Positions 12,708-24,140 of a stretch of DNA of 64,000 nucleotides are shown piece by piece. The stretch covers positions 15,541,056 to 15,605,055 of the forward strand of contig JAPFBE010000013.1 of assembly GCA_034336665.1 (NCBI GenBank), written 5' to 3'. A model generated the notes under the pieces. The model worked only from the letters and a program-made list of their open reading frames with translations, did not search any database and had not been told where the DNA came from. This DNA is from Luscinia megarhynchos (taxonomy: Eukaryota > Chordata > Aves > Passeriformes > Turdidae). Made by a program: the position numbers and the translations under genes. The stretch's first letter is position 1. The number at the start of each line of letters is the position of its first letter.

Positions 12708-15150
12708 GCACCAAACCTGTCTGCAGCTGGTTTATCTGTTTGAAAATACACATCATCAGTTTTGATGACAAGCCATTATCTATGATCCTGGCTCTGTACA
12801 GACAGTTACTAGTCACAGCTCCTGAGTTTTGTCTGTAAATCTGTGGCTTCCTTAAGAAATCACTAACAAGGCTGCTGAAGAATCACTAGCTTTGCTGCTG
12901 AAGACTTTATCTGGAAAGCCCACAGCCCAAATTCAGCCCATGCAAAACCAGCATCCTGCAGTCATGAATAAACCTATGCAAAACCAGGTATGTGATCCAA
13001 AACAAAGAAAATGTTTTGGCATGCAGTGATTTCTGAGTTTCCAAAGAAGCCAGACTAGAAATGCAAAGGGAATCTTGAAAGTTTATTTAAAAGAAACGCC
13101 AAAATTGAATCCCAGCCACTAAAAACTAAAATTAAATCTAAATCCAAATAGAAGACCTCTAGTGAGTTACTCTATTAAAAGATTTATTTATTTATTATAC
13201 ACATCTGTTTTTTAAAAGGTTGAGAAAAAAAAATTTAAAATTGCATTAAGTGACAAAATTAATGGTGGCCATCTGTAGGTCCTCTGGGCTTAGGTCTGGA
13301 CAAGCAAATAGAAACGTGTCAGAAAAACAAGTGAAGAATGGAGACAGATGTCTGGGGCTGTCTAGAGACAAGCCACCTATTTAATTAGCTGCAGGCATCA
13401 CAGCCCCAAGGTTGCAGGTCTGTGGAGCACAGATTTTCCATGCCATGCTTTTTCATGTTATTCTCCTGGGAGGAGAGCCCTGGGAGAAGGGAGCTGGCTG
13501 CTGATCCCTGCAGAGAGAGGCTCCTTCTCCCTGACCTCTGGCTTCTGCCTCTCCTGCTCCCCACAAGCTGCTCTCCCAAGAGCAAGTCCTGCTCCCCCAG
13601 GAATCCCCCTGTGCTGCCCTCACTTTGCAATGCTTTTTCTTTCTCTGTAGAGGTCATTTCTCAGTCTTAGAGAGAAGTTTTTACCCCAGTGTGCACATTC
13701 TGCTCCTCACAGCAAGATGCAGCTCCCTCCAAGATCACATAATCCACTGTTCCCCAAAAATGGCACTACTCTCCAAGGAGCCAGAGAACAGGACTGAAAT
13801 TCTCCAGAGCAGCTGACAGAAAGAACCTGGCCAGCAGAGAGGTTTTCAACCCAGTTTTCATATTCTAAAGGTTCTCTTATTGACACAAAACACTTACCAT
13901 CCTTTTCACCTCATTTGTCTCCCAACCCATGGACACACCCCTTCCCTAGCTCCTTCCAGCTTGCCTCAGGTTGTCCACAGCATCCCAGGCACCCAGCTTT
14001 GCTGAATTTGGGGCTGGGGAGTGCCCTGGAGCCTGGCACAGCTGCAGCTGACCCCAGCAAGAGGTGACAGCATCTCTCCCACTTGTCTGCAGACCAAACA
14101 CTGAATGGCCAGGCCACAAATCCAGTTAACACTGCCACTGTGCTGACATCCTGGCACATTGCTTGTGTCATCTCTACTAAAAATACTGCACTTTGTGCCC
14201 AGAGGTCCTCAGGAAAGAACCAAAATTTTAACTTTTCAGGCCGTGTTCAAGTTGACACAGAGAACTAGTGACACTTCACATTTCACAGCTGTCTGCAGCA
14301 AAGATGTCACCATATCATTGAAGAGAAAAACAAAACATGAACAACCTGGACTGAGAAGACAGAACAAAGGGTTGGTTAAAAAGACAGGAAGATTCATTGC
14401 ATTTCCCATGTCTCTAATATTACTGATTTATGGTTAAGATCACCAAAACTCCCATCCTTCCTATCTACTGAGGTGACAGCTACCACTTAATCAATGTGGC
14501 AAACATTAAGGAGAGCACAGCTGAAAGGGAAGGGTTTCTATGCAATTAGAAATTCAATCTTTTATTCAATTTGGTGAATACCTGGGTTAGCTAATAACCT
14601 TTTTTAAGGTTAAATATTTATATGGTTTCATTTCAGGTTTGAGAACTCATTACACATTTCCCTTCCTAGAGGATGAGAGATCAGAGAAGTCATCACTTAG
14701 TAATAATTGGATTTGAAGGGGAAAAGAACTTGTAAAAAAACTTTCCACTGTGAGCAAAGCCAAGAAACAATCAATGAATTAATGAGCTAAAGTAACAAAC
14801 AGCTCAAAATCCACAGCATATCTGCTCTCCTGAAATCATATTGTTTCAGATGAGGTTGTGCAGGGCCTCCAGCAAGGCTGACTCGTGTTACAGAGCACAC
14901 GCCACGCTCTGCCTTGTCTGGAACGAAGCAAAATGATTTCATCTGGGATTTATAAAGTCATCTGAAGTGAATGTATACAGCATTACCAATCACGTTTCAT
15001 CTCTACAGTGCCCAGGCCAAATTAAGTTTTGTTTCACTAACGACCAGGAGAAACAGTGATTCACAACTCAAGCAGAGAGTCAAACAAAGGATTCCAATTT
15101 TAAGATATTATAACACTGGGTGGCTTTACAGCAAGAGCTCCTTTCCCTTG

Positions 15151-15653
15151 TGCAGTGGTTTAACCCCAGATGGCAACTCAGGCCCTCCAGCTGCTTGCTA
15201 ACTCCCACCCAGGATGGGGGAGGGAATCATAAAAGAGGGAAAACATATATTAAATTAATGACAGTTCGATAGATAAAGCAAAAGTCATGTACAAAGCAAA
15301 GCAAAATAAGGAATTAAACCCCTAGGAAAGCAGGGTTCCATCACTCTGAATGTTCTGAATGTCCTTTTTCCTTCTTCCCCCAGCTTTATATGCTGACTAT
15401 GATGCCATAGGGTGTGGGATATCCCTGGGGTCAGCTGTCCCAGCTGTGACCCCTCCAAACTTCCCATGCCCCCCCAGCCTCCCCATTGGTGTGGCATAAG
15501 AAGGTGAACAGTCCTTGACCCAACAGGAACACTGCATAGCAACAACTGAAAACATCCGTGTGTTATCAACATTATTCTCATACTAAATCCAAAACACAAT
15601 GCTCTTACAGCCACCAGGAAGAAATGAACTGTACCCCAGCCAAAACCAGGACA
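15151..15653 (-). mobile_element. Solo LTR of an avian endogenous retrovirus
   Basis: About 500 bp with retroviral-type ends in minus-strand orientation: TGTCCTGGTTTTGGCTGG at the 15653 side and a conserved GGTTTAACCA-type end near 15151. In sense (minus) direction there is a TATA-like CATATAAAGC near 15390 and an AT-rich polyadenylation region further on. The layout matches a solo LTR type that I remember as abundant in bird genomes; the family name needs a repeat search. No internal gag, pol or env sequence adjoins it, and no clear target-site duplication is visible. It lies in the same orientation as PHLDB2, inside the proposed first intron. Confidence 0.82.
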
Positions 15654-17289
15654 CTTTAGTGTAGCAGCCAAAAGCTGCAGCTCAACCAAGCCACAAGTAC
15701 ACTACCTGTGCACACAGCACTTCCCAGCAGTTCATCCACAGATCAATTTTTTTTTTCCCAGCACATAAACTTCTCACCTCTTCTTCCCTTCTGCCTGGGC
15801 TGACACCCACCTCCCTCTAGCAGAGCCTGCTCTGGCACCCACTTTGCCCTTATGTTACCAATCAAGAGGGTTGCAGTGCCTCAGGCATCGCCAAGGCGCT
15901 TCTCTGACTGAAAACAAACAGCTTTAAACAAAACTCTCAAACTTGGCCTTCTATCTTTTAAGGCTTTTCTGCTCTTCATTGTTTTTTCATTTTCAGTTTC
16001 TCGCTGAACATTAACAGTGGCTCCCTACAGCTCCTGGCACCTCTACTATCTCTGACATTTCTTTTCAGAAACTCCTACAGCAGTGTATCATCAGTCTTGG
16101 AAAACAGATGAAACCCCATCTGATGGAGGGTGAGGACAAAAGCCCATCACTGGCACTGTCTGCACATCATTAGAGTTTCATTTGTTCTGCAGCAAGATCT
16201 TCAAATGATTAGGGTCTGTTTCAACTATTTCAATAAAACACACACTGGCTTGGAAAGAAGAAAGCCTCTTGAATTTTCACACTGAACAAAATTTGGTGAA
16301 TGAGTGCTGATGGCTTCAGTGTCTGGAGATTTCATTTTCCCACAGTATAGCACGCCTACGTGCATAAACAGACTGTTCCATCACCAAAATGATCTACCTT
16401 TTTCCTGCATAATCTGAGGACAATGTACTTACTCCTGATTAAATCAGTGGGTTTATTCCTGACTTACTCTGCTTATTTACAGACAAAAGCCTTGATAGGC
16501 TCAATCTGATGGCAATTTAAAACTCACTAGAATCCACTGTTTGCCTCCAAAACACTTAGGTGGAAATCCACCTTCCCCCAAGCCCACTGTCATACTAAAA
16601 CAATATATTCACAGAAAGGCACCTGCATAATTTGGTGGAGATTCTGTACCCATGAATGGACACATCCTTAGGGGACAGAAAATTCACCTCTGCCAAAAAC
16701 TGGACAACCCAGCAAGGCTGCCTTAAACATCCTTATTCATTTCCTCCTCTTCCTCCACACCATAATACACTAGCCCCAAACTACACCTAATTTCTTGCCA
16801 GCATAGCCCTGAAATCTGCTCCCTTTCTTTTCAATATATAAATCCTGCAACACATAGGTCCTTGCACACAAGTGAGCACAATGTCTGGTTACAGGCAAAG
16901 AGTGTTTTAGTTCTTAAAACTCACACAGCTCGGCACCTTCAGCAACAGTAAATAAATTAAAAGTCAAATATCTGTGAATCATATTTGGCTAAGTCACTCC
17001 CTTGCAATCCTGCAGGCTTCCGATGTGGAAAAGGGAGTGGCAGAGGAAGTTGCTTTTATGGCTTACCCCTTCCTCTGAGAAATTATCACATTGGACACTG
17101 GAGAAGGAGGAGAAATAGAACAGTGCAACAGAAAAAACCCTAATATTATCCCCCTCGTACACCACATATATGTTACTGTATGTAAAAACCCACCTAACTA
17201 CCCCAAAAATTGCACTTAAATATAACATTTTAAATTACTCTGTCTTACTGTTAAAACATGATTCTCTCCTATTTGATAAGGATTGATGT

Positions 17290-17480
17290 TGCAGGCATTG
17301 TCACATCAATTGCTGTTTTCAATAGATGGACACAATCATTTTAATCAGGTCACGACAGCTGACAAATTTAAATGCGCATCGAAAATGAAAACATTCATTA
17401 CCATGTAAATACTGCAGCTGGGCGGCCACAAACTGAGGGTCAAGCCATTGAAAATGCTGAAGCTTTATAACTTTTGTGCC
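17290..17480. promoter_or_regulatory. Candidate conserved non-coding element
   Basis: High-complexity sequence with no repeat signature, an AAATGCGCATCG core containing rare CpGs, several homeodomain-type AT cores and E-box-like CAGCTG sites near 17357 and 17414. It looks like the kind of intronic element that is conserved between birds, but conservation was not tested. Low confidence. Confidence 0.25.
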
Positions 17481-18419
17481 ATAACAGCTACTCTTATCTG
17501 AAATGAAAACTGTTGAAGTGCTGATTTCAATGAATCTAAACTAATTCCTGTGCATTTGGTAAGACAAGATACTAGACCACCCACTCAATCAGCATTTCTT
17601 TAGCAGACATCACTGCCTCCCCACCTCACAGTCACACTAACCACTGTTTCATCTGGAGTAGTTCACTGAGAGGAGCTGAAGGAAGAAGGAGAGTTAGTTC
17701 TTTTCTCCTCAAACAAAAGCCACAGACAGGTAGAAACATACTAGAAGAGATTTCTGTTAAAACAATGAACTCCTTTCATCATGCAGAGAAACAGGGTTGA
17801 CAGAGGACAAGCCAAACTCCAGTCATACTCATCTTTTCTATTTTGGTGCCTTTCTGGTACTTAAGCTGTAGAGTCAGTTATCTGACCCAATGACTGTATC
17901 ATCTCATGACAGCTCCCTGGTATCATTATGAAGCTATTTCATTAACTCCTTTCCTATTGAAAAGTTGACTACGCTCCAAAGATTTGCAAACTGCAACTTT
18001 AAAGTTTCACACAGAGACGGCAAATAGAAAGCTCTGTTGGTGGGCTGTGACTGCTTACTGTGCAGACTAAGAAAACCCAAACCAAACAACATAGCTGGTA
18101 CAAATAAATACACTTAAATACTCTAGATCAACATAATTCTCATTCCTGAAGCCAAATAAATACAGATTTTCTTCATCTAAAATTTCAGGAAGGGGACTGA
18201 GTGCATAACAATTAGGTATCCAAATTCATATCATACAGGAACAGAAATTCTGTCTGTACAAGAGCATAAAGACCTTAAAGAGAAGTTTCTCCGTTCCCAT
18301 CCTACTTGACGTGACAAACTTGCCTCCAGGGCACCCCTGACAAATTCAATAAAAACAGGTTGGTAAAGCCCATGAAAATCTAAGCAGATAGAAAAATTAA
18401 TCAAAACAGCTTCATCCAC

Positions 18420-18720
18420 TCTTTTTTTTTTTCCCCTTGGATGTCCTTAGTAATTTTCTTCTGTCTGTTGCATTTTCCCACTCTCAGGCAACCTTTGCCC
18501 ACGATCTGCTTTCCTCTGTGCTGATTTCTTTCACTGCCACTTTGTGCCTGTCACTTCCTTCCGTTAATCAGTTCTCTCCAGTGCCCACTTCTTCTGACAG
18601 CTTCTGTCTCTCCTGTTCCACTCGTCCACTTCTCCTCAATTTCTCTCCTTCCCGGCATGCTTGTCCCGTATTTCCAAATGTCCCCTCTAGCTCTTTAACA
18701 CTCCTCTTTTCCCAGCACTC
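18420..18720 (+). other. Pyrimidine-rich tract
   Basis: Strongly C/T-biased on the plus strand (G/A on the minus strand) for about 300 bases, beginning with a run of T at about 18422-18432. The bias keeps one plus-strand frame open for 128 codons, but the Ser/Leu/Phe/Pro-rich product shows no domain and is best explained by composition. Confidence 0.6.
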
Positions 18721-20555
18721 TCAGGGCAGCAAGCATGCCCCCAGACTGAATGCTTCTCATCACAGGTGCTTGGCAAAGCCCACCCTGGCACTGACAGCTG
18801 AACTCCACCTGCACAAGACCTGAGTAAGAAAAAAAAACAAACTTGGTCGTATTTACACAGTTCACACTACACCATAGTCTCTGGAGGACCTTCTTTCTAC
18901 AGAGAAAAACTCCCCTAGGATTTCTGTGGCATCTTGGATGTGGTCCACCAGCCTAAAACAAATCTTAAATGAACAGCACCTGCTCAAAACACCCAGAACA
19001 TCATTTTATAGCTGCTTGTTTAATTCAGTGGGAAACACTGTTTGCCTTGCTGGCAGAATTAACCATTCATTTTAACAAATTAAAATGGAAATAATACACT
19101 ACATGTGCACTGAACAGAGCATTAATCTCTTCATTAACAACCACCAACACTTGCCCACACCTACTTGGATTATTCCAGCTTTTCTCTGGATCTTCAAGTG
19201 GAAAAGACAAAAAAGATCTTCCCATTAAAACATCGTCAGTAGCTCTGATCCAACTCCAGCCTCAAGATGGATCTGCAATCTTTAGCTCACCCAAACTCCA
19301 CCTCCTATCTAAACCAAAATACTTTAAATTTTTCATGATGGGCTTTGTTCCTTCTCAGCAATAGTCAACTGATGCCTTTGACTATGTCCAAGGATATGGC
19401 TGATAATTGTATCTGATAAGCATAGACAGTAAGAGACATGGAAAAAAGTGTCCACTCTTCCTGCCCTGGCTGATGGCAAAGATTTCAATTTCCTCAGTAA
19501 AAAGAGACACACTAATGAGTCGATTTAGCATTTGTCAAAATGGAAGCAGAACAAACTGCTGGTGTAGAGAAGGAACTGTGTAAAATGAACTATATAGAAA
19601 TGGTAGGATGTTACTACTTGACAGCCCTGAAGGTGTGTCTTTTCCTGCAACCCTCTTAGTTCAGACTAGCCCTTGCCCATGACAGCAAAGGTAGGCACTC
19701 TCCCATCTTCTGATCACTTAATCTCCTTTCTTTCCTACACTGCTTCCTTCTGCTGTGGTAAAGGGAGCCTATCCTCACCCTTTGCAATTCCATTCTATCT
19801 TCCTTCCTCCCATCTCTGATCCTCTCCTGTGTTAATAAATTATTTTTGGGACATTATCCACAAGAATATAGAGAATCAAAAAACTAAAAAAAGTTCGCTA
19901 AACGTGAAAATTTGCCAAAAGGCTGTTCTTGTGTCCCTCTTCCTCCGAAAGAGAGGGAAGGTGTGGCACAAAAATGAACTATTCACCATGTTCTGACTGG
20001 CAACACGTTCACCCAGATGCCCCGAAGATGCAGACGCGGAGGACTCGGGCACGTGCAGAGTCAAGGCGCAGTGACAAGGTGACAGGTTGACAAGACGAGC
20101 ATTTCGGGGAGAAGGAACTGGTGACAAAAGCCATGCGTGTGAGATCAAGCCAGCACTCGGTGGCAGGAGCAGAGAGCCCATCTCTCGAGTCTTTATGTAA
20201 GCGCAGACAGTCTATTTACACTTCTGCACATGGGTAAATTCCTCAGGCAGCTTTGGGGCAGGAGGAGAGGGAGCGGGACCGCAGCTTCCAACCCGTTCCT
20301 GCCTTCGGGGAGCGGTATCTTCCCGAGAAAAGCTCTGATCTCCGGCTGGACTCACCACCGGGGCTGCGGGCACTGCCGGAGCCCGCCCGGCTGTGACAGG
20401 GCTACACGAGGGGACAGGAGCCCTGAATCTGTCACGGGAGATGGAGCCAGAGCCCCGATTTCCGTCCGCAAGCCGATCCGCCGGGCTCCTGTTGCTAACC
20501 TCCAGCGATGCCGAGACGGCATCCATCCATCCATCCATGGGCGGCTCAGCGCCGG

Positions 20556-21117
20556 GAGCCCACCACCCATCCCCGCCGGGAGCCCATCACCTATCCCCGC
20601 CGGGAACCTATCCATCCCCGCCAGGGAGCCCATCCATCCATCCCCGCCGGGAGCCTACCATCCATCCCCGCCGGGGAGCCACCACCCATCCCCGCCGGGA
20701 GCCCATCACCATCCCCGCCGGGAGCCCACCATCCATCCCCGCCGGGAACCTATCCATCCCCGCCGGGAGCCCACCATCCATCCCCGCCGGGAGCCCACCA
20801 CCATCCCCCGCCGGGAGCCCACCCATCCATCCCCGCCGGGAGCCCATCCATCCATCCCCGCCGGGAGCCCACCATCCATCCCCGCCGGGAGCCCATCCAT
20901 CCCCGCCGGGAGCCCACCCATCCATCCCCGCCGGGAGCCCATCCATCCCCGCCGGGAACCCATCACCATCCCCGCCGGGAGCCCATCATCCATCCCCGCC
21001 GGGAGCCCATCCATCCCTCCCCGCCGGGAGCCCACCTATCCATCCCCGCCGGGAGCCACCTATCCATCCCCGCCGGGAGCCCATCCATCCATCCCCGCCG
21101 GGAGCCCATCCATCCCC
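20556..21117. repeat. GC-rich minisatellite, 24 units of about 21-26 bp
   Basis: Tandem units of the form GGGAGCCCAxCCATCCCCGCC, with length variation from gain or loss of CATC blocks. I count 24 units, followed by unique CpG-island sequence. A short CATC run lies just upstream at about 20521-20537. The array leaves several frames open on both strands with Pro/Ser/His or Gly/Arg/Met repeats; these are composition artefacts. On the minus strand every unit presents a GGCGGGG Sp/KLF-type core. It lies about 530 bp inside the proposed first intron. Confidence 0.95.
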
Positions 21118-21642
21118 GCGGGCACGGCAGCGCTCGCACAGCCGCAGGAGCCTTCCGAAGCCACCAGCCGAACAAAGGATCGCGGACAAAGAGCCTTGTC
21201 CCACGTCTTCCCCTCCACCAGGTAGATTATTTACGATGGAAAATGGAACCAAGCAAAGCCGAGCCCCCGCCGCTCCTCCCCGGCTTCCCCGCACGGGTGT
21301 CCCCGGCGCCCCCGGGGCAGAGGCTTTGTTCGCCCGCGGGGACGCGGCAGGAGCGGGGGGAACACCGGACAAAGCGGGAGAAGCGTCTGGCGATGAAGGG
21401 GATAACACAGGGAGGGAGCCCCGTCTCCTTCAGCCGCGGGCGGCACGGGGGGACCCCGCCGCCCCCACCCGTCAGACGCGCGAAGGGACCGGCGGCGGGG
21501 GAGCGCACGGGGGTGGCGGCGGCACAAACTCCCTTAAAAGTAGCCCAAAAACCAGCGGCGGCTGCGAGCAGCTGAGGCTCTGCGTGCCCCAGAGCGACCC
21601 TCTTCCCACCCCCGCGGGGCCCCGCTCCCATGCCGCACTCAC

Positions 21643-21900
21643 CGCCGCCGCCGCTCCCCGCGCATCGCGGTGCCCGCCGCCCGCCCGGCCGCGGCAGCGC
21701 CGCCGCCCCGGGAGCCGCCCCCCGCCGCAGCGCCCGCCCCCGCGGCGCGCCGGGGCACCCCCGCGGGCGGAATGGTTCGCTCCCCTCCGGCCGGGGTCGC
21801 GGCGGCGGGGCGGGCAAAGGGCAGCCGGGATGGGGGGGAGGGACGGGGTAAGGGGCGGGCGGGCGAGAACGGGGAACGGGCACGGGGATATCCCCGGAGG
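21643..21900 (-). other. PHLDB2: Candidate PHLDB2 first exon (donor at 21643)
   Basis: The minus strand reads GGCGGCG|GTGAGT, a near-consensus donor with its last exon base at 21643, directly within the densest CpG island. The next recognised acceptor downstream is at 12499. The exon would be non-coding. Its 5' end is not determinable; 21900 is a placeholder just downstream of the AT-rich island at 21921-21937. Confidence 0.4.
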
Positions 21901-22039
21901 GGCCGCCGTGGGGATCTTCGCGATCCATAAATATGAGTCGCCAGGCAATTTCCTGCCCGCGAGATTAGCTGAGCAAACAGGGCGGCGCTGGCAGGGCGCG
22001 GGCCCCGTTTTCCGTGCCTGGGGCTGGGGTGCGCTTTAC

Positions 22040-22180
22040 CTGCGCCCGCCCTACACCTCATCTTCCTCCTCCTCCTCCTCCTCCTCATCCCCGGGGAACC
22101 CCGCGTTTCAGAGGAGTGGAGCCGCGGTGTCCCTGCCACGCACCCAGCCCGGGGTCACACCCTGCTCTTGCCCTCTGCCT
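22040..22180 (-). other. PHLDB2: Candidate alternative PHLDB2 first exon (donor at 22040)
   Basis: The minus strand has CGCAG|GTAAAG with the last exon base at 22040, a strong donor match. The upstream sequence is GC-rich and includes a purine (GAG) repeat at about 22063-22086, so the exon would be 5'UTR. The 5' end is arbitrary. Confidence 0.3.
22063..22086 (+). repeat. TCC/CTC trinucleotide microsatellite
   Basis: A run of CTC repeats on the plus strand within the CpG island, GAG repeats in PHLDB2 orientation. Probably length-polymorphic. Confidence 0.9.
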
Positions 22181-22824
22181 GAGGCGTCCTGAAATTGAAC
22201 ATTTTCTCTCATCTGAGAAAAATACACCCATGAAAGTACGTGTGTAATACATAGATAACCTCGTGTGTGTGCACACACGGGGCTCCCAGAAGACCCCATG
22301 CATCACCGAAGGATGCAGCTGCCACCACCAGCACTTTGCAGTTCCCAAAGCACGGAACGGGCTGGCGAGGTTTTTCTAAGCAATCCTTTCAAAATGTTCA
22401 AGTTTTCAAAGCAATCCTGCACACGTGCGGCGGCTCAGAGCGCGTTTGCCCGAGCAGCGCGTCCCCCCGCCCCGCGCTCGGCGAGCGGCCGGGGGCGCCG
22501 GCCGGACCCCGCACAGCTCCCGCCCGGCGACAGCGGCAGCGAGGCGGGGTTTGAGCCGCCTCAAGGCGGAGAAAAGGGGACCAAGCCTCGGCGAGGGGTC
22601 GTCCCTCGCCCGGGATCGCTGGCAGCCCAGCATAAGCCAGGTCCGCTTCCCGAGCGCCTGGGCAAGGAGAGCCCGGCGGTGGGAGATGCGAGCCGGCCGG
22701 CAGGGCTCAGGGCAGCCAGCCAGGGTATCCTGCACAGCGATCTGGTTTCGTGCTGTGTGGCCTCGCCACTCTACGCTCCCCCGTTTGTTTCCCCGCGAGG
22801 AAATTGGGGAATAGCAGCGCTCAC

Positions 22825-22950
22825 CTGCTGTGCGGGGGTCCTGCGGGATGCTCAGAGCAGCCCCCGGCCGGGTAAATCGCGACTCTGGCTGCTCCCGTGT
22901 GCCACGGGGAGACGGAGCCTGCTGAGACCCACTTCCTGCCTTACTTATTC
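22825..22950 (-). other. PHLDB2: Candidate alternative PHLDB2 first exon (donor at 22825)
   Basis: The minus strand reads ACAGCAG|GTGAGC with the last exon base at 22825, again a strong donor. About 100 bases upstream on the same strand is an ETS-type CAGGAAGTG site near 22930. Its position at the upstream edge of the CpG island fits an alternative promoter. No transcript evidence is available here. Confidence 0.3.
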
Positions 22951-24014
22951 CAGGGGATATTTTACTTGGCTACAGCCGTGACTTTACTGCCATATAAACT
23001 TGGCAATAACTCGTTAATACCTGGAATCTGTACAGTGACACCCACAATACTAGAGAATTTTTTTTTAAAGCGCCCTTGATTGTCCTGGAGTCTACTCTAG
23101 TTTGCTATAAAAAGACAAACTTTGAGGCTCATTACTCTAAAAGGCCAGAACCTAGATGGTCTCTTCTGTGATGCCTCCACGAGCATCCCGGTGTTTCATT
23201 TTCCACTAGCATTGAACCTAGCTCTTCTGTTTTGTTCACTGAGCAAGCAAGGAGTACACACACTTTAAAAATAAAGGCATATGCCGTAATAAATGCAGAG
23301 TTAAGGACATGCTCACAGTTGGTATAACTGAAAATTACTTTTAATCCTGCCACAGCCAGAGCCAAAAGCAGCCAGCCTTCCCTTCATCTCACATGATCTT
23401 CCTTTTCCTTTTAAGTGGGAAAAACTGTAAGCAATAGTCTGCAAAAATCTCCCTAGGGAACTCGAAGCCTAGGAGTATGGAAAGCTGCAACATCACTCTT
23501 GTGGTCAAACTGTTGCTCTGAAGGACTTGTGATATGTCAGCTGAAATGTTCCTTCATTTAGTTCCTACCCAGTAGGTGAGGAGGCAGCAAAGCTGGGTAA
23601 GGCAGACCATGTGTTTCCCTTGATACCTGAATGCTGGGAAAACTTTGTCTAAATCAGTGTCATCTGTTTCTTTTCAGCAAGAGAAATAAAAATACAGATT
23701 AGGGCTTATTTCTAAAATAATAATAAGTACTCAAAAGCAGCCATAGCTGAGGCTCTAAAATAACGTGGTGAGTTGTAATGTTTAACAGGCAAGAGTCTGA
23801 CAATATAAAACAACAACAAAAACCCCATCTTGCATTTTATGAGTAGGAAATACTTAAAAATTAGAAAACAAGTGAACCCTCCATAAACTAAAGAGCTGAA
23901 AACTCTTGTTGGAGCAAAAGAAGCAATGGTACTATTCTAAAAATGTCAGGAAAAAGTATATGGAAATTTGCATGAGAGGTATAAGTCATAGATAGGTTCA
24001 TCTAGCTAGAATTA

Positions 24015-24140
24015 ACAGTTTTCATGGCAATTGCACTTCAGCATCAACTGTACTGCATATCACAGAGGCTTTTAAAATTCTCCACCCTTCAGCATGCAAG
24101 CATGCCCGATAAAAGTTTGGTTTCCATGGTAATTCATATA
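24015..24140. promoter_or_regulatory. Candidate element with X-box-like palindrome
   Basis: Contains GTTTCCATGGTAAT at about 24119-24132, close to the palindromic RFX X-box layout, and an inverted GCATGCAAGCATGC at about 24093-24106. No conservation data, so only a candidate. Confidence 0.22.

Larger units (their letters stand above)
12499..21642 (-). other. PHLDB2: PHLDB2 first intron (proposed)
   Basis: About 9.1 kb from a candidate first-exon donor (GCG|GTGAGT, last exon base 21643) to the acceptor of the 110-bp exon at 12498. It holds a poly(A) run at about 12690-12707, TTTA repeats near 13183-13197, a solo LTR at 15151-15653, a possible conserved element near 17290-17480, a pyrimidine-rich tract near 18420-18720 and the minisatellite at 20556-21117. 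Nothing coding was recognised. The intron could be longer if the donors at 22040 or 22825 are used. Confidence 0.55.
20230..22900. promoter_or_regulatory. PHLDB2: CpG island, likely PHLDB2 promoter region
   Basis: A sharp rise in G+C and CpG in an otherwise AT-rich window, densest at about 21240-22050 and 22430-22720. It lies upstream of the PHLDB2 coding exons on the minus strand, with several strong minus-strand splice donors. GC-box-like GGGCGGG/GGCGGGG motifs are frequent on both strands. An AT-rich island at about 21921-21937 (CCATAAATATGAG on the plus strand) could serve as a weak core-promoter element. The transcription start cannot be set from sequence alone. Confidence 0.75.

Noticed and set aside
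18437..18823. 128-codon plus-strand frame, Ser/Leu/Phe-rich, signal-peptide-like
   Set aside because: It lies in a pyrimidine-rich tract on the strand opposite to PHLDB2. The composition explains the open frame and no homologous family was recognised.
20230..22192. Long plus-strand open frames (331, 355 and 599 codons) rich in Pro/Ser/His
   Set aside because: They are created by the GC-rich minisatellite and CpG island, where stops are rare. Several frames on both strands are open at once, with no domain and no splice-consistent structure.
24093..24107. Possible p53 response element (AAGCATGCCC half-site)
   Set aside because: The second CATG core is spaced 8 rather than 10 bases away, so only one half-site fits.
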